A stretch of DNA of 64,000 nucleotides from positions 1,116,001-1,180,000 of the forward strand of contig JAEUBA010000001.1 of assembly GCA_018257865.1 (NCBI GenBank), in the 5' to 3' direction. Every line of letters starts with the position of its first letter. The first letter of the stretch is position 1. Source of the stretch: Stereocaulon alpinum (taxonomy: Eukaryota > Ascomycota > Lecanoromycetes > Lecanorales > Stereocaulaceae). The notes under the pieces are model-generated. The model was not told the origin of the DNA and searched no databases. It worked only from the letters and a program-made list of their open reading frames with translations. A program made the position numbers and the translations under genes. Shown here one piece after another: positions 51,602 to 63,700 of the stretch.

Positions 51602-53804
51602 TTACAAATCATCCTCCAAAAATTTATAGGCAAACTTGAAATCTGCTTTTCTCCGATTCATCCTGATTGAACCAAAGATTGTCAGTACTATACTCACGGA
51701 GAAAGTAGAAATGATCTCGTTGGAGTCGTTTACTTGTAGGAACGGCGACACTTACCATGTACTCTCATAGTCGAAGAACCGATATGTGCCCTGTTCGTAC
51801 TCTTCCGTGATCGTCTTAGGCTCCTCGTGCCTCTGAAACCATGTTTGGTATTGCTTGTGAAACCGCCAGCTTTGGCTCTTGAGTGCCTTCGCCGCCATAT
51901 ACTGTTGGTACGTGTTCTGTCGGTAGTAGAAGATGTAGAATAGCGTATCAGTCTCAATCTTGGCATATAGGCTGGGATCGTCAGAATTGGGGAATGGCTC
52001 TTGTGGATAATAACTAGGCGTATTATATCTCGTATCTGGTCTGTAGTGCCGTGGCTTTTCGGCATCAAGATAGTCCGAACGATTCGCATGTGACGCGGCA
52101 AGCAGTCTTTGTACCGATGGTGAATCAGGTACTGGCGCTCTGCTCTTTGTCACTTCGAATGACTGGAGAAGATCCTGTAGACCAGGCGGTAGGTGATACA
52201 CAGGCTCGACCTCCGCTTGTCTTGGCTGCTCGCCGTTCGTATGTTCTGTAACCGGCGATGTGGTTTGGCTGGGCACTGGCTGGAGCTCTATAGATGCGGG
52301 CAGAGCTGGCTCCTTGGCTAGGATCTGAGAGGGTGGTGATGCTTTTGAAGCTGAGGGCGTCCGCGAATGTCCAGCAATATCAGTCGGTGCTTGTGTCGAC
52401 GCCAGTGGTGGAGCGGTCCGTGGATTGCTTGCTAAAGCCGATATGACCTTATCCAATATTGGGGACCTCGGTTGGCTATGTGTGCTTGGAAGAGGGTCCG
52501 GACTTGTTCTCACAGGTACTGCAGGCTTCTGAGCGGGTGTAGGGCCGGCGCTAGCTGGTACTGAGGCTACTGCACTGGGTGAAGTCGTAGCACTGCTCCT
52601 TTGTGTAGGGGGAAGAGCAGAGAGGCCAGGCGGAGCGCTCGGAATTGGTGCGGCCGTGGTCCCTGGCGGAGGAGGCAAGGGAGCTATACCAACAGCCGCT
52701 TTATCGTTCGCTGCAGCTGCCGCAGCTGCTGAAGCATACTTCAACGTTTCGCCTGGCGCTCTTGTTGGTAATGGTGCCGGCTTCATAGCATTGTTTGTAG
52801 TACCATTGGTATTGCTGGCTAATGGGGTGTGGAGGGTGGCTAGTGCAGGTAATGGAGATTTCAATTGATTTGATGGCCTCCTTACACCGGTGCCCTGTGG
52901 TTCTGATATGGAAGTCGACTTCGGCTTGCTTCCACCTAAACCGGAACCTCGTCCATCTGCTGTCTCTGGTAATTCATCTTGTATTGACTGCGCATCTTGG
53001 GAAGAGACTCGGTCATTGTCATTGTTCATGCCGAACACACCTTCATCCTCTTCCAGGTTTAGATCGTCGTACATTGTTTCATCCTCCACGAAGTCTGGAT
53101 TCGCGTTCTCCTTGACGTAGTACTCGATAGTATCCTTAATGCTTTCCACCTGCTCAGTCTCAACATTGCCATTCTCTAGTGAACGAAACAGTAGTTCCAG
53201 CTTCCCTAGGTGAAATTTATGTCTCTCAAGACTTCTTGAGATTTCGGACAGCCTATCCGCCTTACTTGTGTCCTTTTTGCCCTTCTTCACCGTCGCCTGT
53301 AAAGCCTCCTCTTCTGCCTCTATGGCCTCGATTTGTCGTTCCAGGTCTGCGACCATCTCCGAGAGGAAATCGCATGAATCAGCCTTGGCTTTCTCTGTAG
53401 GGTCCAGTTTCGCTGAAGCTTGGAGCCCCTCTTTCGAGAACGCTTTGGTCTTCATTTCCTTCTCAACTGCCTTGAACTTTTCCATTTCCTGTAGAGCAGC
53501 TGTTGTCAGCACCTGGTACAACTCTAAGTCACGCTCCATCACCACGTACGTTCTCAATCGACTTTCGTTTCTCCATGAGCGGCTTCTTGTCTTTGACCTC
53601 ATTGCCCGCAGCCCATGTTTTTATCTGATCTCGATGTCGCTGCAGCTTCTTGATCTCCCTCTTGAGAGCGTCTTCGAGCTTCTCCTTCTGAGAGGCGTTG
53701 GTGGCCTGTTGGATCTTATCGTAGATAGTTTCGAAGATCTGGATACCCTCGTCGACCTTCTTGAAGGTCTTATCAATCTCCTGCTGCAGCTTCCGTGCCG
53801 CCAT
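51602..53804 (-). CDS. NOT3: CCR4-NOT complex subunit Not3/Not5
   Basis: Exons 53804-53550, 53488-51756 and 51662-51602 (introns 61 and 93 nt) give 682 residues. The N-terminal Not3 domain (about residues 1-230) starts MAARKLQQEIDKTFKKVDEG and continues LQRHRDQIKTWAAGNEVKDK and MEKFKAVEKEMKTKAFSKEG, a coiled-coil region. A long Ser/Pro/Ala linker follows. The C-terminal NOT box (about 545-682) has FPNSDDPSLYAKIETDTLFY, IFYYRQNTYQQYMAAKALKS and QTWFQRHEEPK, and ends across the last junction as DYESTW then MNRRKADFKFAYKFLEDDL. The complex deadenylates mRNA and represses translation; Not3/5 also senses codon optimality at the ribosomal E site. Intron 2 contains a second GTGAGT string that could act as an alternative donor. 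Confidence 0.95.
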
Positions 53805-54433
53805 TGTGAGTGATCGTGATGTGAGCTTGCAGAGGGATTTCCTGTGTTAGGGGCCAGTGTGGGGTGTAATGCAAGACTTTGCCGTCGTCGAGCTGACCTG
53901 CTGCTGTATTGTTGGGGTTGAGGACAGGGTGATGCTTCCAGTGAGATAGGCATCAAGTGGGGGATTGATGGTCGTTGTATCACAGAGACGTAGAGTAATC
54001 AGTGGATCATCTGTCGATTTTGTTGAGGTGTCAAAAGCTCTTACTCTGGGAGAAGTCGTCGCCAAGGGTCGCGGAAACGCGCGCGAGGCTGATCCGCGCC
54101 TGAAGCAAAGGAGGCAATTCACTTCTTCTCTTGTTTTATCCACGAGTAGGTATCTGGCTTGCCTCTCAGATAATCTGACGCGATGCTGATTCTTGTAAAC
54201 TTGACTTGTTGCCCTTGGAGCAGGCGCTGACTTGACAAGGTCACGCCTGTTGCTTCTCTAAGCTCGTAGGGATTGCACGTGATCATCCTACTTCTATCTA
54301 TCTTTTGTATCACTTCATACTTGTAGCTTCGCGATCCTTTCATATCCTTAGCTGAAACAGCCCATGTTGAGTATTTTGTCTACAATTCGATTGGGTTTTC
54401 CTCGTGTACTTCTACAAAAACGCGAAGGAAGTC
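53805..54433. promoter_or_regulatory. Divergent promoter region between NOT3 and DTD1
   Basis: This is 629 bp between start codons on opposite strands. It should contain both promoters and 5' UTRs. Short open frames are present but unsupported. Confidence 0.45.
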
Positions 54434-55273
54434 ATGAAAGGTAAGCAAAACGCTTGCTTCAGAGACTGTGCCGTGTGCTAAGCTCTACAGCGGTCTTACA
54501 GCGTGTTGCTTCAGCTTCCGTGACCGTCGACTCACATTTGGTCTCGTCGATTGGGAAAGGTGTCCTTGTCTTTGCAGCCGTTGCTGCCGAAGACACCCGA
54601 AAAGAGGTTGAGTCTATGGCTGCGAAGGTATTGAAGCTGAAGTTATGGCCTGACGAGTCAGGAGCTACGGTATTTCCTATTGACAAGTCTTCGTCTTACA
54701 TGTCTGGTACTCATGTTCCTAGAAGTGGAAGCAAAGTGTGCAGGATATCAAGGGAGAAATCCTCTGTGGTATGTGAACCAAGCCTACGAGGGCGAACTTC
54801 CGCCTTAACAGAAATTGTGACTATGCAGTATCCCAATTCACGCTACTTGCATCCACTAAGAAGGGCAATAAGCCTGACTTCCACGGCGCGGCTGGAGGTG
54901 AGCAGGCAAAGGAACTGTACGATCATTTTGTTTTAAAGATCCAAGAGCTCTATGACCCAGAGAAAATCAAGAACGGCGTCTTCCAAGCTATGATGGAAGG
55001 TGAGATGTCGAGCTTACCGGTTGATCCTTCTTACTAACTGAACCTTAGTCAATATTCAAAACTCTGGGCCTGTGAGTGTCGATTACACTAGTCGCGATGA
55101 AGCGGTATCAGCACAGCTTCTTCCGTATGTTGGTATCTCATCGGCATTAGCTGACTGTTCTCCTGCAGGTGACAATAGAGATTGAAACGAATCCGCCCAG
55201 GTCGCTAGGAGGGTCAAAGAAGGAAGAGAAACCTGCGGAGGAGGGGAGAGAAGAGCTCGCTAAGAGCTCTTAA
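54434..55273 (+). CDS. DTD1: D-aminoacyl-tRNA deacylase
   Basis: Six exons are predicted: 54434-54440, 54491-54669, 54723-54768, 54829-54999, 55049-55071 and 55169-55273, giving 176 residues. The first exon is only ATGAAAG. The enzyme removes D-amino acids (and glycine misloaded on tRNA-Ala) from tRNA, an RNA-based proofreading step. The start MKAVLQRVASASVTVD, the catalytic-pocket segment CVSQFTL, the loop NKPDFHGAAGGEQA and the Gly-cis-Pro motif NSGPVTIEI are all in place. The C-terminal tail (KKEEKPAEEGREELAKSS) is a charged extension beyond the usual end. Introns are 49-97 nt with good signals; the acceptor of intron 2 could shift by three bases. All phases agree. Confidence 0.92.
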
Positions 55274-55614
55274 ATACCATCAGATTTACTCGATTAGCAT
55301 AAGATACCATGACACGTCTAAATGTACATAGAAATTAGAACTATGGTCAATGATTGACTAAGGAGTGTTGGTTCACTCTAATTTGATGCTATTGAAAGCA
55401 CGAGGCTCAAAGAATTCATAGAAAGTGCTGGAAAGTCCGCTCCGGCTGTGCACCCGCACAAATTCAATCGACTTCAGTCTCACCGTACCACAATATATAT
55501 TCCAGAAGAGACTCCCCCACACAGACAGATTCCTACTTTAGAAGTCAGAGCTCTCTTGGTAATTACACACTCATTCAGTCGTCTTTATTGCCTTCATTTG
55601 GAGTTCAGGAAGGG
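55274..55614. other. Intergenic region upstream of the Cyp40 gene
   Basis: About 340 bp between genes on the same strand. It includes the Cyp40 promoter. No gene or defined element is seen. Confidence 0.45.
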
Positions 55615-57156
55615 ATGGGGTCGGAAAAGACAAGTAAGGGGTATCCAGCACTCACGTGCTCCAATCGTTGCTAAAAAGGCCTCAACGTATAGGTCGAAGC
55701 TATGTCTTCTTCGACATAGAAATCGGCCATCAGAAAGAAGGTCGTGTCACCTTCGAATTGGTATGTGATTGCATTTCACCTTGCTCATGTTCTGGCTTGT
55801 CGCCTACCTCGCTTGGCTCAGCGTCTATCTTGATCCTTTGCTGACATATGGGTAGTACGATGATGGTTAGTATCACGCCACGTGCGCTCAATGGGATATT
55901 GGCTTACGCTTCGAAGTCGTCCCCAAGACCACGGAGAACTTTCGCTGTCTCTGTACAGGAGAAAAAGGCATTGGCAAATCCGGCAAGCCATTAAGCTATA
56001 AAGGTTTGTCATGCAGTAAGAGTCCCATGTTGTCGCCTTGGACTAAGCAAGAATCCAGGATCTGGTTTCCATCGGGTAATCAAGGGTTTTATGATTCAGG
56101 GAGGTGACTTCACAGCCGGGAATGGCACTGGTGGCGAATCCATTTATGGCGAGAAATTCGAAGATGAGAATTTCGAAATCAAACATTCAAAGCCATTCTT
56201 GCTCTCAATGGCAAATGCTGGACCAGGTATGCCGTCTTTGCTGCAGTACTCGTTAAGGGTTGCTGCTCACAGCTGTAGGGACCAATGGCTCCCAGTTCTT
56301 CGTGACGACTGTACCCACACCACACCTCGATGGCAAGCACGTGAGTATCTGAAAGCTGCCATGTGGCTCTTTGACCCAACGCCGCTGACACTAGACTAGG
56401 TGGTCTTTGGGGAGCTCAAAGATGGCAAAAGCATCATCCGAAAGATAGAGAACATGCCAACGCAGAGTGACAAACCCAATAAAGATGTCACCATTGTTGG
56501 TATGCTTGATACAATTTCGTGCATCGATTTGAACTTGCTAATCATGTCGGCCAGACTGCGGCCAGCTGTCAAGTGAAGAGGCCCTCAAGGCAGGCAAGAA
56601 GGAGCCCGATAGCACAGGAGACATCTACGAAGATTTCCCAGATGATCAGGGCGAAGAGCTTAAAGGTTCTCAGATTGTCGAAATCGCTACCAATCTCAAA
56701 GACTACGGCAACAAGGCATTCAAAGCTGGTGACCTTAATCTCGCTCTGGATAAGTACCAGAAGGGTATACGATACCTTAACCAGTATGATGCTTCACCTG
56801 AAGATCCAGAGGATCTTTCCAAGAAACTCACACACCTTCGATTCACTTTGCACTCTAACTCATCGCTTCTTCAAATCAAATTGAAATGCTATGAGGCCGC
56901 CCAAAACAGCGCTGACAATGCGTTGGAGCTTGGGGAGGGTGAGGTCTCTGACCAGGATAGAGCAAAAGCTTCTTACCGGAAGGCCCTTGCTCTCTTGGGT
57001 CTTAAAGATGACGAGGAAGCTGTGAAAAGCTTGGAAACTGCGCAAAGGTTGGCTCCTGGGGATGCGGCAATCACCAAAGAGCTTGGAGCGGCGAAGAGGA
57101 AGGCTGCTGAGCATGCGCAGAAGGAGAAAGCGGCGTACAAAAAGTTCTTCCAATAA
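55615..57156 (+). CDS. CPR6: Cyclophilin 40 (peptidyl-prolyl isomerase with TPR, Hsp90 co-chaperone)
   Basis: Eight exons are predicted: 55615-55633, 55693-55760, 55856-55865 (10 nt), 55917-56003, 56059-56226, 56279-56340, 56400-56499 and 56555-57156, giving 371 residues, the usual Cyp40 size. The cyclophilin domain (about 8-175) shows YVFFDIEIGHQKEGRVTFEL, FRCLCTGEKGIGKSGKPL, SGFHRVIKGFMIQGGDFTAG and NGSQFFVTTVPTPHLDGKHV, including the catalytic Arg and the Phe/His binding-site residues. The TPR domain (about 220-360) has NYGNKAF-type helices (DYGNKAFKAGDLNLALDKYQ) and RAKASYRKALALLGL, which bind the MEEVD end of Hsp90. It catalyses prolyl isomerisation and assists client maturation. Exon 3 is a 10-base microexon supported by the conserved YDDVVPKTTENF junction. 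Confidence 0.95.
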
Positions 57157-57537
57157 ATGCATGGCCAGTCTTCGGGAGAAGGCGAGGTTGTACATCTCCA
57201 ATTCGCAAATATGGCTCCACGAGTGGAATGCGTGAAGGAAAGCTGGTCATGTAGAGTTTTATTGTTACAGCTCGATCCGTAGATGGAAAGTGATATGTAC
57301 ACTGAAGAGCTCGCTCCATAAGAAGATGATGCTCATTGCAATGCGTCCTGGCATGCACAAGATGCCGTTACTGTTGTAAAGCGCCTTAGCACAATGCTTC
57401 TTTTAGACCGCTCTCCCCGCTCTTTGTCCGCCAGTCCTCAAGCAACCTAAGCTCATGCTTTCTTACACGGAGAGTATCATTATCTAGACCATAGTATGCC
57501 CCTTCCAAAGAGTCGAAGTAAGCCGTTCTCCAAACTT
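57157..57537. other. Convergent 3' intergenic region
   Basis: About 380 bp between convergent stops. No gene is seen. Confidence 0.5.
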
Positions 57538-58158
57538 TTACTCATCCCTCCCCCATATCTCCCTCCTCTTCGCCCGATCCTCCCTCGCGTACCTCCTTCT
57601 CCTCCCCCACCTCTCCTTCACCTCCTCCACCTTCTTGAACTCCTCCGCCCTCTTGGCCTCAGTCGGCGCAATCATCCCCACAAAGAACGGACTGCACCCA
57701 TACTTTTCCGCTAGCTTTGCCCTGCTCCACGTGTAAGGGTCCTCCGTCCTCAGCCGCCTTATCTCCTCAATCTCTTTTTCCCGCAAATGATACTTCTTCT
57801 CGTAAGGTTGGTGATGCTTGATGATGGGTGGTAATCTCCTCTCGATTTGTTCGTAGGGGTTTGCGTGGCGGTGTGATTGGGCGAGTAGTTGTCTGCGCGG
57901 GTCATTGGGAGGGAGGAAGACGGGAGGCGTGTGGTAGGGTGAGGGAGCGGAAGAGGGAGGGTTGAAGACGATATGGTCGTTGATTTGTGACTCGGGAATT
58001 GAGGAGGTGAATGACGGGTCTGGTTTTGTTCTCAGTCGTTTGGTTGTTCGGCGCGCAGTGGATTCGTGGCGGCGAGCGGTTAGTGATATCAGTCCAGCGA
58101 ATGAAGGACAAAGGAATGGAAGATTCGCTGGAGGTCTTCGAGGAAGGAAGACGGACAT
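57538..58158 (-). CDS. MRPL20: Mitochondrial large-subunit ribosomal protein mL58 (MRPL20)
   Basis: A single exon of 206 residues is read from the ATG at 58158. The N terminus (MSVFLPRRPPANLPFLC to SLTARRHESTARRTTKRLR, shown in parts) is basic and free of acidic residues until after residue 30, fitting a mitochondrial presequence. The mature part contains the fungal mL58 segments SSIPESQINDHIVFNPPSS, FLPPNDPRRQLL, RRLPPIIKHHQPYEKKYHLR and the DPYTWSRAKLAEKYGCSPFF helix-turn segment. It ends in a long charged helix. It is a fungal-specific component of the mitoribosome large subunit. The frame extends upstream without an ATG, so the start is clear. Confidence 0.88.
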   Translation of the reverse strand: MSVFLPRRPPANLPFLCPSFAGLISLTARRHESTARRTTKRLRTKPDPSFTSSIPESQINDHIVFNPPSSAPSPYHTPPVFLPPNDPRRQLLAQSHRHANPYEQIERRLPPIIKHHQPYEKKYHLREKEIEEIRRLRTEDPYTWSRAKLAEKYGCSPFFVGMIAPTEAKRAEEFKKVEEVKERWGRRRRYAREDRAKRREIWGRDE

Positions 58159-58683
58159 GTCGTGCGTAGAGTGGACTTTGTCGTCGAGCTCACAGTTCCG
58201 AGCTTCAATCTTTTTCTTGAGCAAGGGTCAATACCGCAGGCGTTCGGATAGGACATTGTTCGGATATAAGGGGCTAAAGTCGAGAAAGTGTGGAAACGAA
58301 GGGGAAGATCCCTGCCAAACATCGTCACCGGCTGGCTGAGACGTGGCCACCCTAACCCTCTGGTGCTTCGAAGCTCCTGTACATCTAATTGCGAAGGGGG
58401 CTGCTATCCTCATCTGGTTCTCCTTCCATTTACACACCCCCTCCGAACATCAACATTGGAGTACCATCCGATGCAAAGAGAAAGCGTGTAGCCATTTACA
58501 GGTAAGCTACTGAGCCGCCATTGGCATCACCAATACAATCACGCGCGCAATGTTTTGGCTTGGCCTGTTCATTACTTCCCTTTGCTCTTCGAATCACAGA
58601 TATTGATTGTCACACAGGCGTTTTCCCACAAACAAGCACCATCCATGCTCCCGAGTTAGGCGCACTCAAAACAATTCGGCAAT
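58159..58683. promoter_or_regulatory. Divergent promoter region
   Basis: The 525 bp lie between the mL58 gene (left, minus) and the disordered-protein gene (right, plus). Both promoters are expected here. No gene is supported. Confidence 0.45.
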
Positions 58684-59796
58684 ATGGCCGATAAACAGGC
58701 CGGCTTGGGCAATGATGCTGGGGATGATTCACGGTCACGCATTTCGTCGGTACCACTACTCGGTGAAGGTTTGAACAGCGCACCCGAATCAAATGAAACC
58801 TCCGATCTAGATGGCAAGCCTGGGAAGCGGAGATTCTGGAATCTGGGCAGAAAGAAGGAGGATGAAAAAGCTAAGAAGAAGCAAGAAGCTGCTGGTGCTG
58901 GCGTTGCTCCAACAACAGCTCCCACAACTGCCTCTAAGACTATGCGCCCCGTATCACCCTTGATTGGAGTGGGTCCTCCAATAAAGCAGACTATATCACA
59001 CCCATACGGCGCACCAGGTTCCCCTGGGCGCAACCTCACCTCGTCCTCTCCTGGAATACCTTCACCTGCCTCCTCCCAAATATTCGAACGAAGCGTTCAG
59101 GAAGACGGCCTTGCTTCGTCGGCTTCACCTGCGATACCAGCCCACATCACCACAGAAAACCATATACCTCCTGTCCTGGATGCGTCTTCCGAGGCAATTA
59201 CAGACGACCGTTTGAACCCGGACAATGTGGAGATAGTTATGCATGCAGCGCATCAGCCTGCTGCAGTGACAGTGACAGGCACTGGGACCAGTGAAGCTGC
59301 AGGCATGTCGTGGTCAGACGATTTACTGGCCCACCCAGACAATGATGATGCGGCGTCAAACTACGGCGCACTGGATTCACATGACGTCCGGAGGCTTAGC
59401 TTTATCTCATTCGCCGATGTTGTTCACGCAGAACACGTTGATCACTCTGGCAACGTAGCGCCAGGTATTTCAAGTCCACTGGCCTCTATATCACACAACC
59501 GGTCTCCGTCGCCTGTGCGCTCTCCGTTGTCATCCCAAGGTCTCGGCGGGTCATCCTTTGTCAGCGGGTCAGACTCTTCCCGAGGACTGGACTCCTCACC
59601 GAACCGAGGTGGACATGGACCTGGTAGCCCCTTCCTAGGCCATAGCCCTCCAACAGGAGGTGAATTGACCATTGAGACGATGCGGCAAGCCTTGAGAAAG
59701 ACTGGCAGCGGAGATCTAAGCGGCGCAAGGAGCCAGCCAATGAGTGCGACTGGTGGAGATGATGGAACGGTAGAGCATACCTTCAAGGCGTCATAG
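58684..59796 (+). CDS. Disordered protein of unknown function
   Basis: A single exon encodes 370 residues. Almost all of it is Ser/Pro/Gly/Asn-rich and lacks predicted folded segments. Visible features are a basic patch with a Trp (GKRRFWNLGRKKEDEKAKKK), many SP sites (SPSPVRSPLSSQ, PGSPFLGHSPPTG) that could be phosphorylated by proline-directed kinases, an acidic central segment with DVRRLSFISFADVVHAEH, and an ordered-looking end (LTIETMRQALRKTGSGDLSG). I recognise only a general resemblance to conserved uncharacterised ascomycete proteins. It may be a signalling or scaffold protein; this is a guess from the phosphosite density. The ATG at 58684 is the first in frame. Confidence 0.78.
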   Translation: MADKQAGLGNDAGDDSRSRISSVPLLGEGLNSAPESNETSDLDGKPGKRRFWNLGRKKEDEKAKKKQEAAGAGVAPTTAPTTASKTMRPVSPLIGVGPPIKQTISHPYGAPGSPGRNLTSSSPGIPSPASSQIFERSVQEDGLASSASPAIPAHITTENHIPPVLDASSEAITDDRLNPDNVEIVMHAAHQPAAVTVTGTGTSEAAGMSWSDDLLAHPDNDDAASNYGALDSHDVRRLSFISFADVVHAEHVDHSGNVAPGISSPLASISHNRSPSPVRSPLSSQGLGGSSFVSGSDSSRGLDSSPNRGGHGPGSPFLGHSPPTGGELTIETMRQALRKTGSGDLSGARSQPMSATGGDDGTVEHTFKAS

Positions 59797-60726
59797 GGTT
59801 GGGAGGAAGGCGTGTGAGATACCAGGTGTTGGCTTAAGAAGCGCAGCCTACTGCAGGCTGCATGGCCGGAGGAGGATGTGGGGGTTTGTCTTTACAATTG
59901 ATATTTGTCGAGTACCCTTTATTCGCAAGCGTTTCAGTATCTAGTCACGAAGGTCATGGAGCAAATCATTGAGTTCAAAGGCCCGCCTATAGAGCGCTTG
60001 CGACCTTGCAGCACTGGTGTGGTAGGGCATGTCCAAGCCAACACGCGTGCTTCAGAATGTTGAGATGTTCAATACATTCTCAGGCGACAATGATGGGCAA
60101 ACAAAGCAAGCGGTAGAGTACTATATGAATCTGTCGCTATAACATCATTTGAACCTTGGCCCATGATATGTCAGAAATGTGGGCCGTGCTCCGGTCGTAC
60201 TTCGGGCGGCCGCTTGCACTTGCACTTGCACTTCCCTCATTTCTTGCGCCTGATCCAATTGTATATTACACCACGGCTGCTCGCAGTCTACAACAAAGCG
60301 CCCGACTGGAGCTCATCGGGTGCCTGGGGACCTGCTTCATAGGGGCACTCACGATGCAAGTCCTACGGCCTGCTTGAGTGGGAATCTCGGCCAATCCACC
60401 TCGCCCAAACAGCTGGAACCTTACTGCACCAATCGCTTCTGGTAGATGTTTCGGCGGTATCACATGCAAGAGTATCATTCTCCGATAGTCAGCCCACTGT
60501 CTCGGACGACAGAACGTTCTACGCCTCTATGTTTGCGGTCTTTTCTCCCATGACCAGCTACGGATCCACATCTCCTGATAGAGACGCCTGCGTTCTGCTC
60601 GGCATTGGGAAATTCCGGCTCCATGAGGTTACATTAGTCCTCGCCAAAAGGTTACAGTTGACGCTGGCTTTCCAAGTATAACGACGAGAAACCAGGAGTG
60701 ACTGAAGAAGTAGGCCTTCAAGAACA
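59797..60726. other. Intergenic region, 0.9 kb
   Basis: It contains a short CTTGCA repeat near 60213-60231 (about three units) and the promoter of the RasGAP gene. An upstream non-coding or first exon of the RasGAP gene could lie here. No other gene is seen. Confidence 0.45.
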
Positions 60727-63700
60727 ATGGAAGCACGACTCGAGAGCAGAAAGCGCAATGAGGCCAAGCGCAATTCTGGATTCTTTGGACAAGAGCACAC
60801 AGGCCGTGGTGTTCAGCGGCGGACAAGCAAAAAGGCGTCTTCGAGGGACAGGCAGGGCCAAATCTACTCCGACGACTTTGGCGAAGAAGACGTAGCGTCA
60901 GCTGGCTCACCCGAGCCAACTCCAACGTTGCCCTCTGGGACCCCTCTACCTATTTCAACCTTCTCGACATCTAGAAGTGCGTCACCACACATTCCCTCCC
61001 GCCGAAGCCCACATCCAAGATCTCGTGAAGGCACTCCCTCGGCTCGCCCTCATATATCCAGCCACGCTAGAAATTCCAGTAAGGAATCACAGTCAAGACC
61101 CAGGACAAGGACATTAGAGGAGCGATATAGAGGGAAATCTCCTACTCCATGGGAGATGCTAAATCGTCCGCGATTAGGCTCACTCGGGTCACCGCCTATA
61201 GCAGACGAGGATGACGATGATTCGTCGTCCATAGGGTTCCCTTCGATCATACCTACTCCGCCCCTAGAGAATCCGACGCGCTCCGCTAGACGAGGGCTTA
61301 CCAACCCTTCCGCTCGGCCTCTGTCGCCCATCAGAAATCCGATCGCTGCGAAGCCCGGAACCCCCATGTCTTCGTCTTCCACAGATGCAAAGAAAATTTT
61401 GCAGTTGATGAAGACTACTTGTGGTAGGATGCATGGCATTCTTTCCTTTCGAATGTCATACTCAGGCACATGGTCATCTGGTTATTGCGCCATCAATGTA
61501 GCATCGGGCAGCCTGATATATCAAGCTAAAGGGAAGGTGTCTGACAATAAAACCTTGATCCCTGACTTGCGGGGTTGCCAGGTGCGGACCTTATTTGATG
61601 CTGAATCACGGTCAACTTTCCTCGACGTAGCTACCCGGAGGACTAGCATGGGCATCCACTTGCGTCCACACGTACCTGAGACATTCGACTCATGGCTGGC
61701 GGCACTCCTCTGTTGGCAGCCTATCCGGCCAAAGGGTGTGCAAAACAAAATGACAAAGCCACAGGAAGCCCACATTGTCGAGCGTAGAACCGGAGATCGC
61801 AAAAGACATTCTTGGAGTACTTCAGCAAAAGATGCCTCTATTATAAAAGTTGGCAAGATGCTAATGTGGGACAAAGATGCTAGATCCGGCTCCTCATTAT
61901 CACCGGCAGCAAACGGGAGAATTTCAACGTACAAGCAGCTCAGGTCAATATCAAAGAATTGGCGGAAGGTCTCGTGTACGCTTCAGGAGAATGGGCACTT
62001 TAAGTTGATTGCAGAATCTGATAATACCTTAATGGCTATCATTCCGCTCTCTTCCCTTTCCAGATGTGCGATTCAGCGCTTGGACCCATCAGTACTGGAC
62101 GACGAGTTCTCTCTAGCCATATTTCCTCAATACGCTTCCACAGCAACTAAACTGCCTCCCCTGGATCCAGTCTATCTATCTTTAGACTCTCGCGTTCTCT
62201 TCGAGGTCTGGTTCGTGCTTTTGAGAGCTTTCACGGTGCCAGAGCTGTACGGCCCAGAATCGGAATCTGTAGCCAAAGACGCAGAAACAGCCACTCTAGA
62301 GGCAGTAACTCCGGTATCGAAACCTTCGAGCGTCGATATGTTTCGTGTCGAAAGGTTGCTTTCACTGCGTATCATAGAGGCCAAAGTGCATTCTAGTCGC
62401 GGCCAAACGTCTCATAGTTCTAGCTCAGAATCTGGGCCACGACCATCAAGCAAGAAAGACATGATCTCCGGTAGTTATTATGCCGAGGTCAAGTTGGATG
62501 GAGAGTTGAGAGGTAAAACAGCTGTGAAATTAGACACGAGCAACCCCTTCTGGCGTGAGGACTTCGAATTCGCCGATCTTCCACCGGTTCTGTCCAGTGC
62601 TTCGATAGAGCTGAAGACCAGGAATGCTGGACAAAAAGACTGGACCCTCGCACATGCACCCATCGACCTCGAGCGTGGGGACATCAATCCAGGCTCGATT
62701 GATGGCGATGTCGAGGTATCACCCCTGGATCTGTTGCACGGCAAGGTAGACATTCGAGTAGATGAGGTAGAGAGAGCCACTGATACTGAGAAATGGTGGC
62801 CTATCGTGAATGAGGATGAAGAAGTCGTTGGCGAAATGCTTATGAAAGTTCGAATAGAAGAGCTTGTTGTGCTAATGAGTCGTGATTATGGCCCCATTCT
62901 AGAGTTGCTCCATAGGTTTTCCAGCGGATTAACAAACCAAATCGCCCAGATGGCGCATATCGAGCTGAAGAGGATATCGGAAATCATGCTCAATATCTTC
63001 CAAGTCTCCTCGGAGGCCAGCAATTGGCTCATGTCACTCGTTGAAGATGAGATTGACAATATCCACAAAGAGACGCCCATGTCCAGGTTTCGCTATGGCA
63101 GGAATCGTATAGCATCCAACGACTCGTACGAATCAAGCGTCGAGCGAGAGGTACTTCTTCGGGACCTTGGGAAGAATGCAACTGTTGAAGCCAACCTGCT
63201 CTTTCGAGGCAATTCGCTCCTGACCAAAGCCCTGGATTCGCATATGCGAAGGTTGGGCAAAGAATACCTAGAAGATACTTTGTGTGAAAAAATGAGGGAT
63301 ATCGATGAAAGCGACCCAGAGTGTGAGGTTGATCCCAACAGAGTGAAGGATCCAGAGCATCTACAACGTAATTGGAGAAATCTCATTGCGTTGACCGAAA
63401 ACGTCTGGAAATCTATATCAACATCAGCAAATCGCTGCCCTCCCGAGCTACGCCATATCATGCGACATATCCGTGCCTGTGCGGAAGATCGATACGGTGA
63501 CTTTCTTCGGACCGTGACCTATAGTAGCGTTTCAGGCTTCATGTTTCTGCGCTTTTTCTGTCCGGCCGTTCTCAATCCTAAGCTGTTCGGTCTGCTTAAA
63601 GGTTCGTCCACGCCTCAATCCTTCCAGAGATCCATTTTCGCCCCGACTGATACTGCCTTAGATCATCCCCGGCCTCGGGCTCAGCGTACTCTCACACTAA

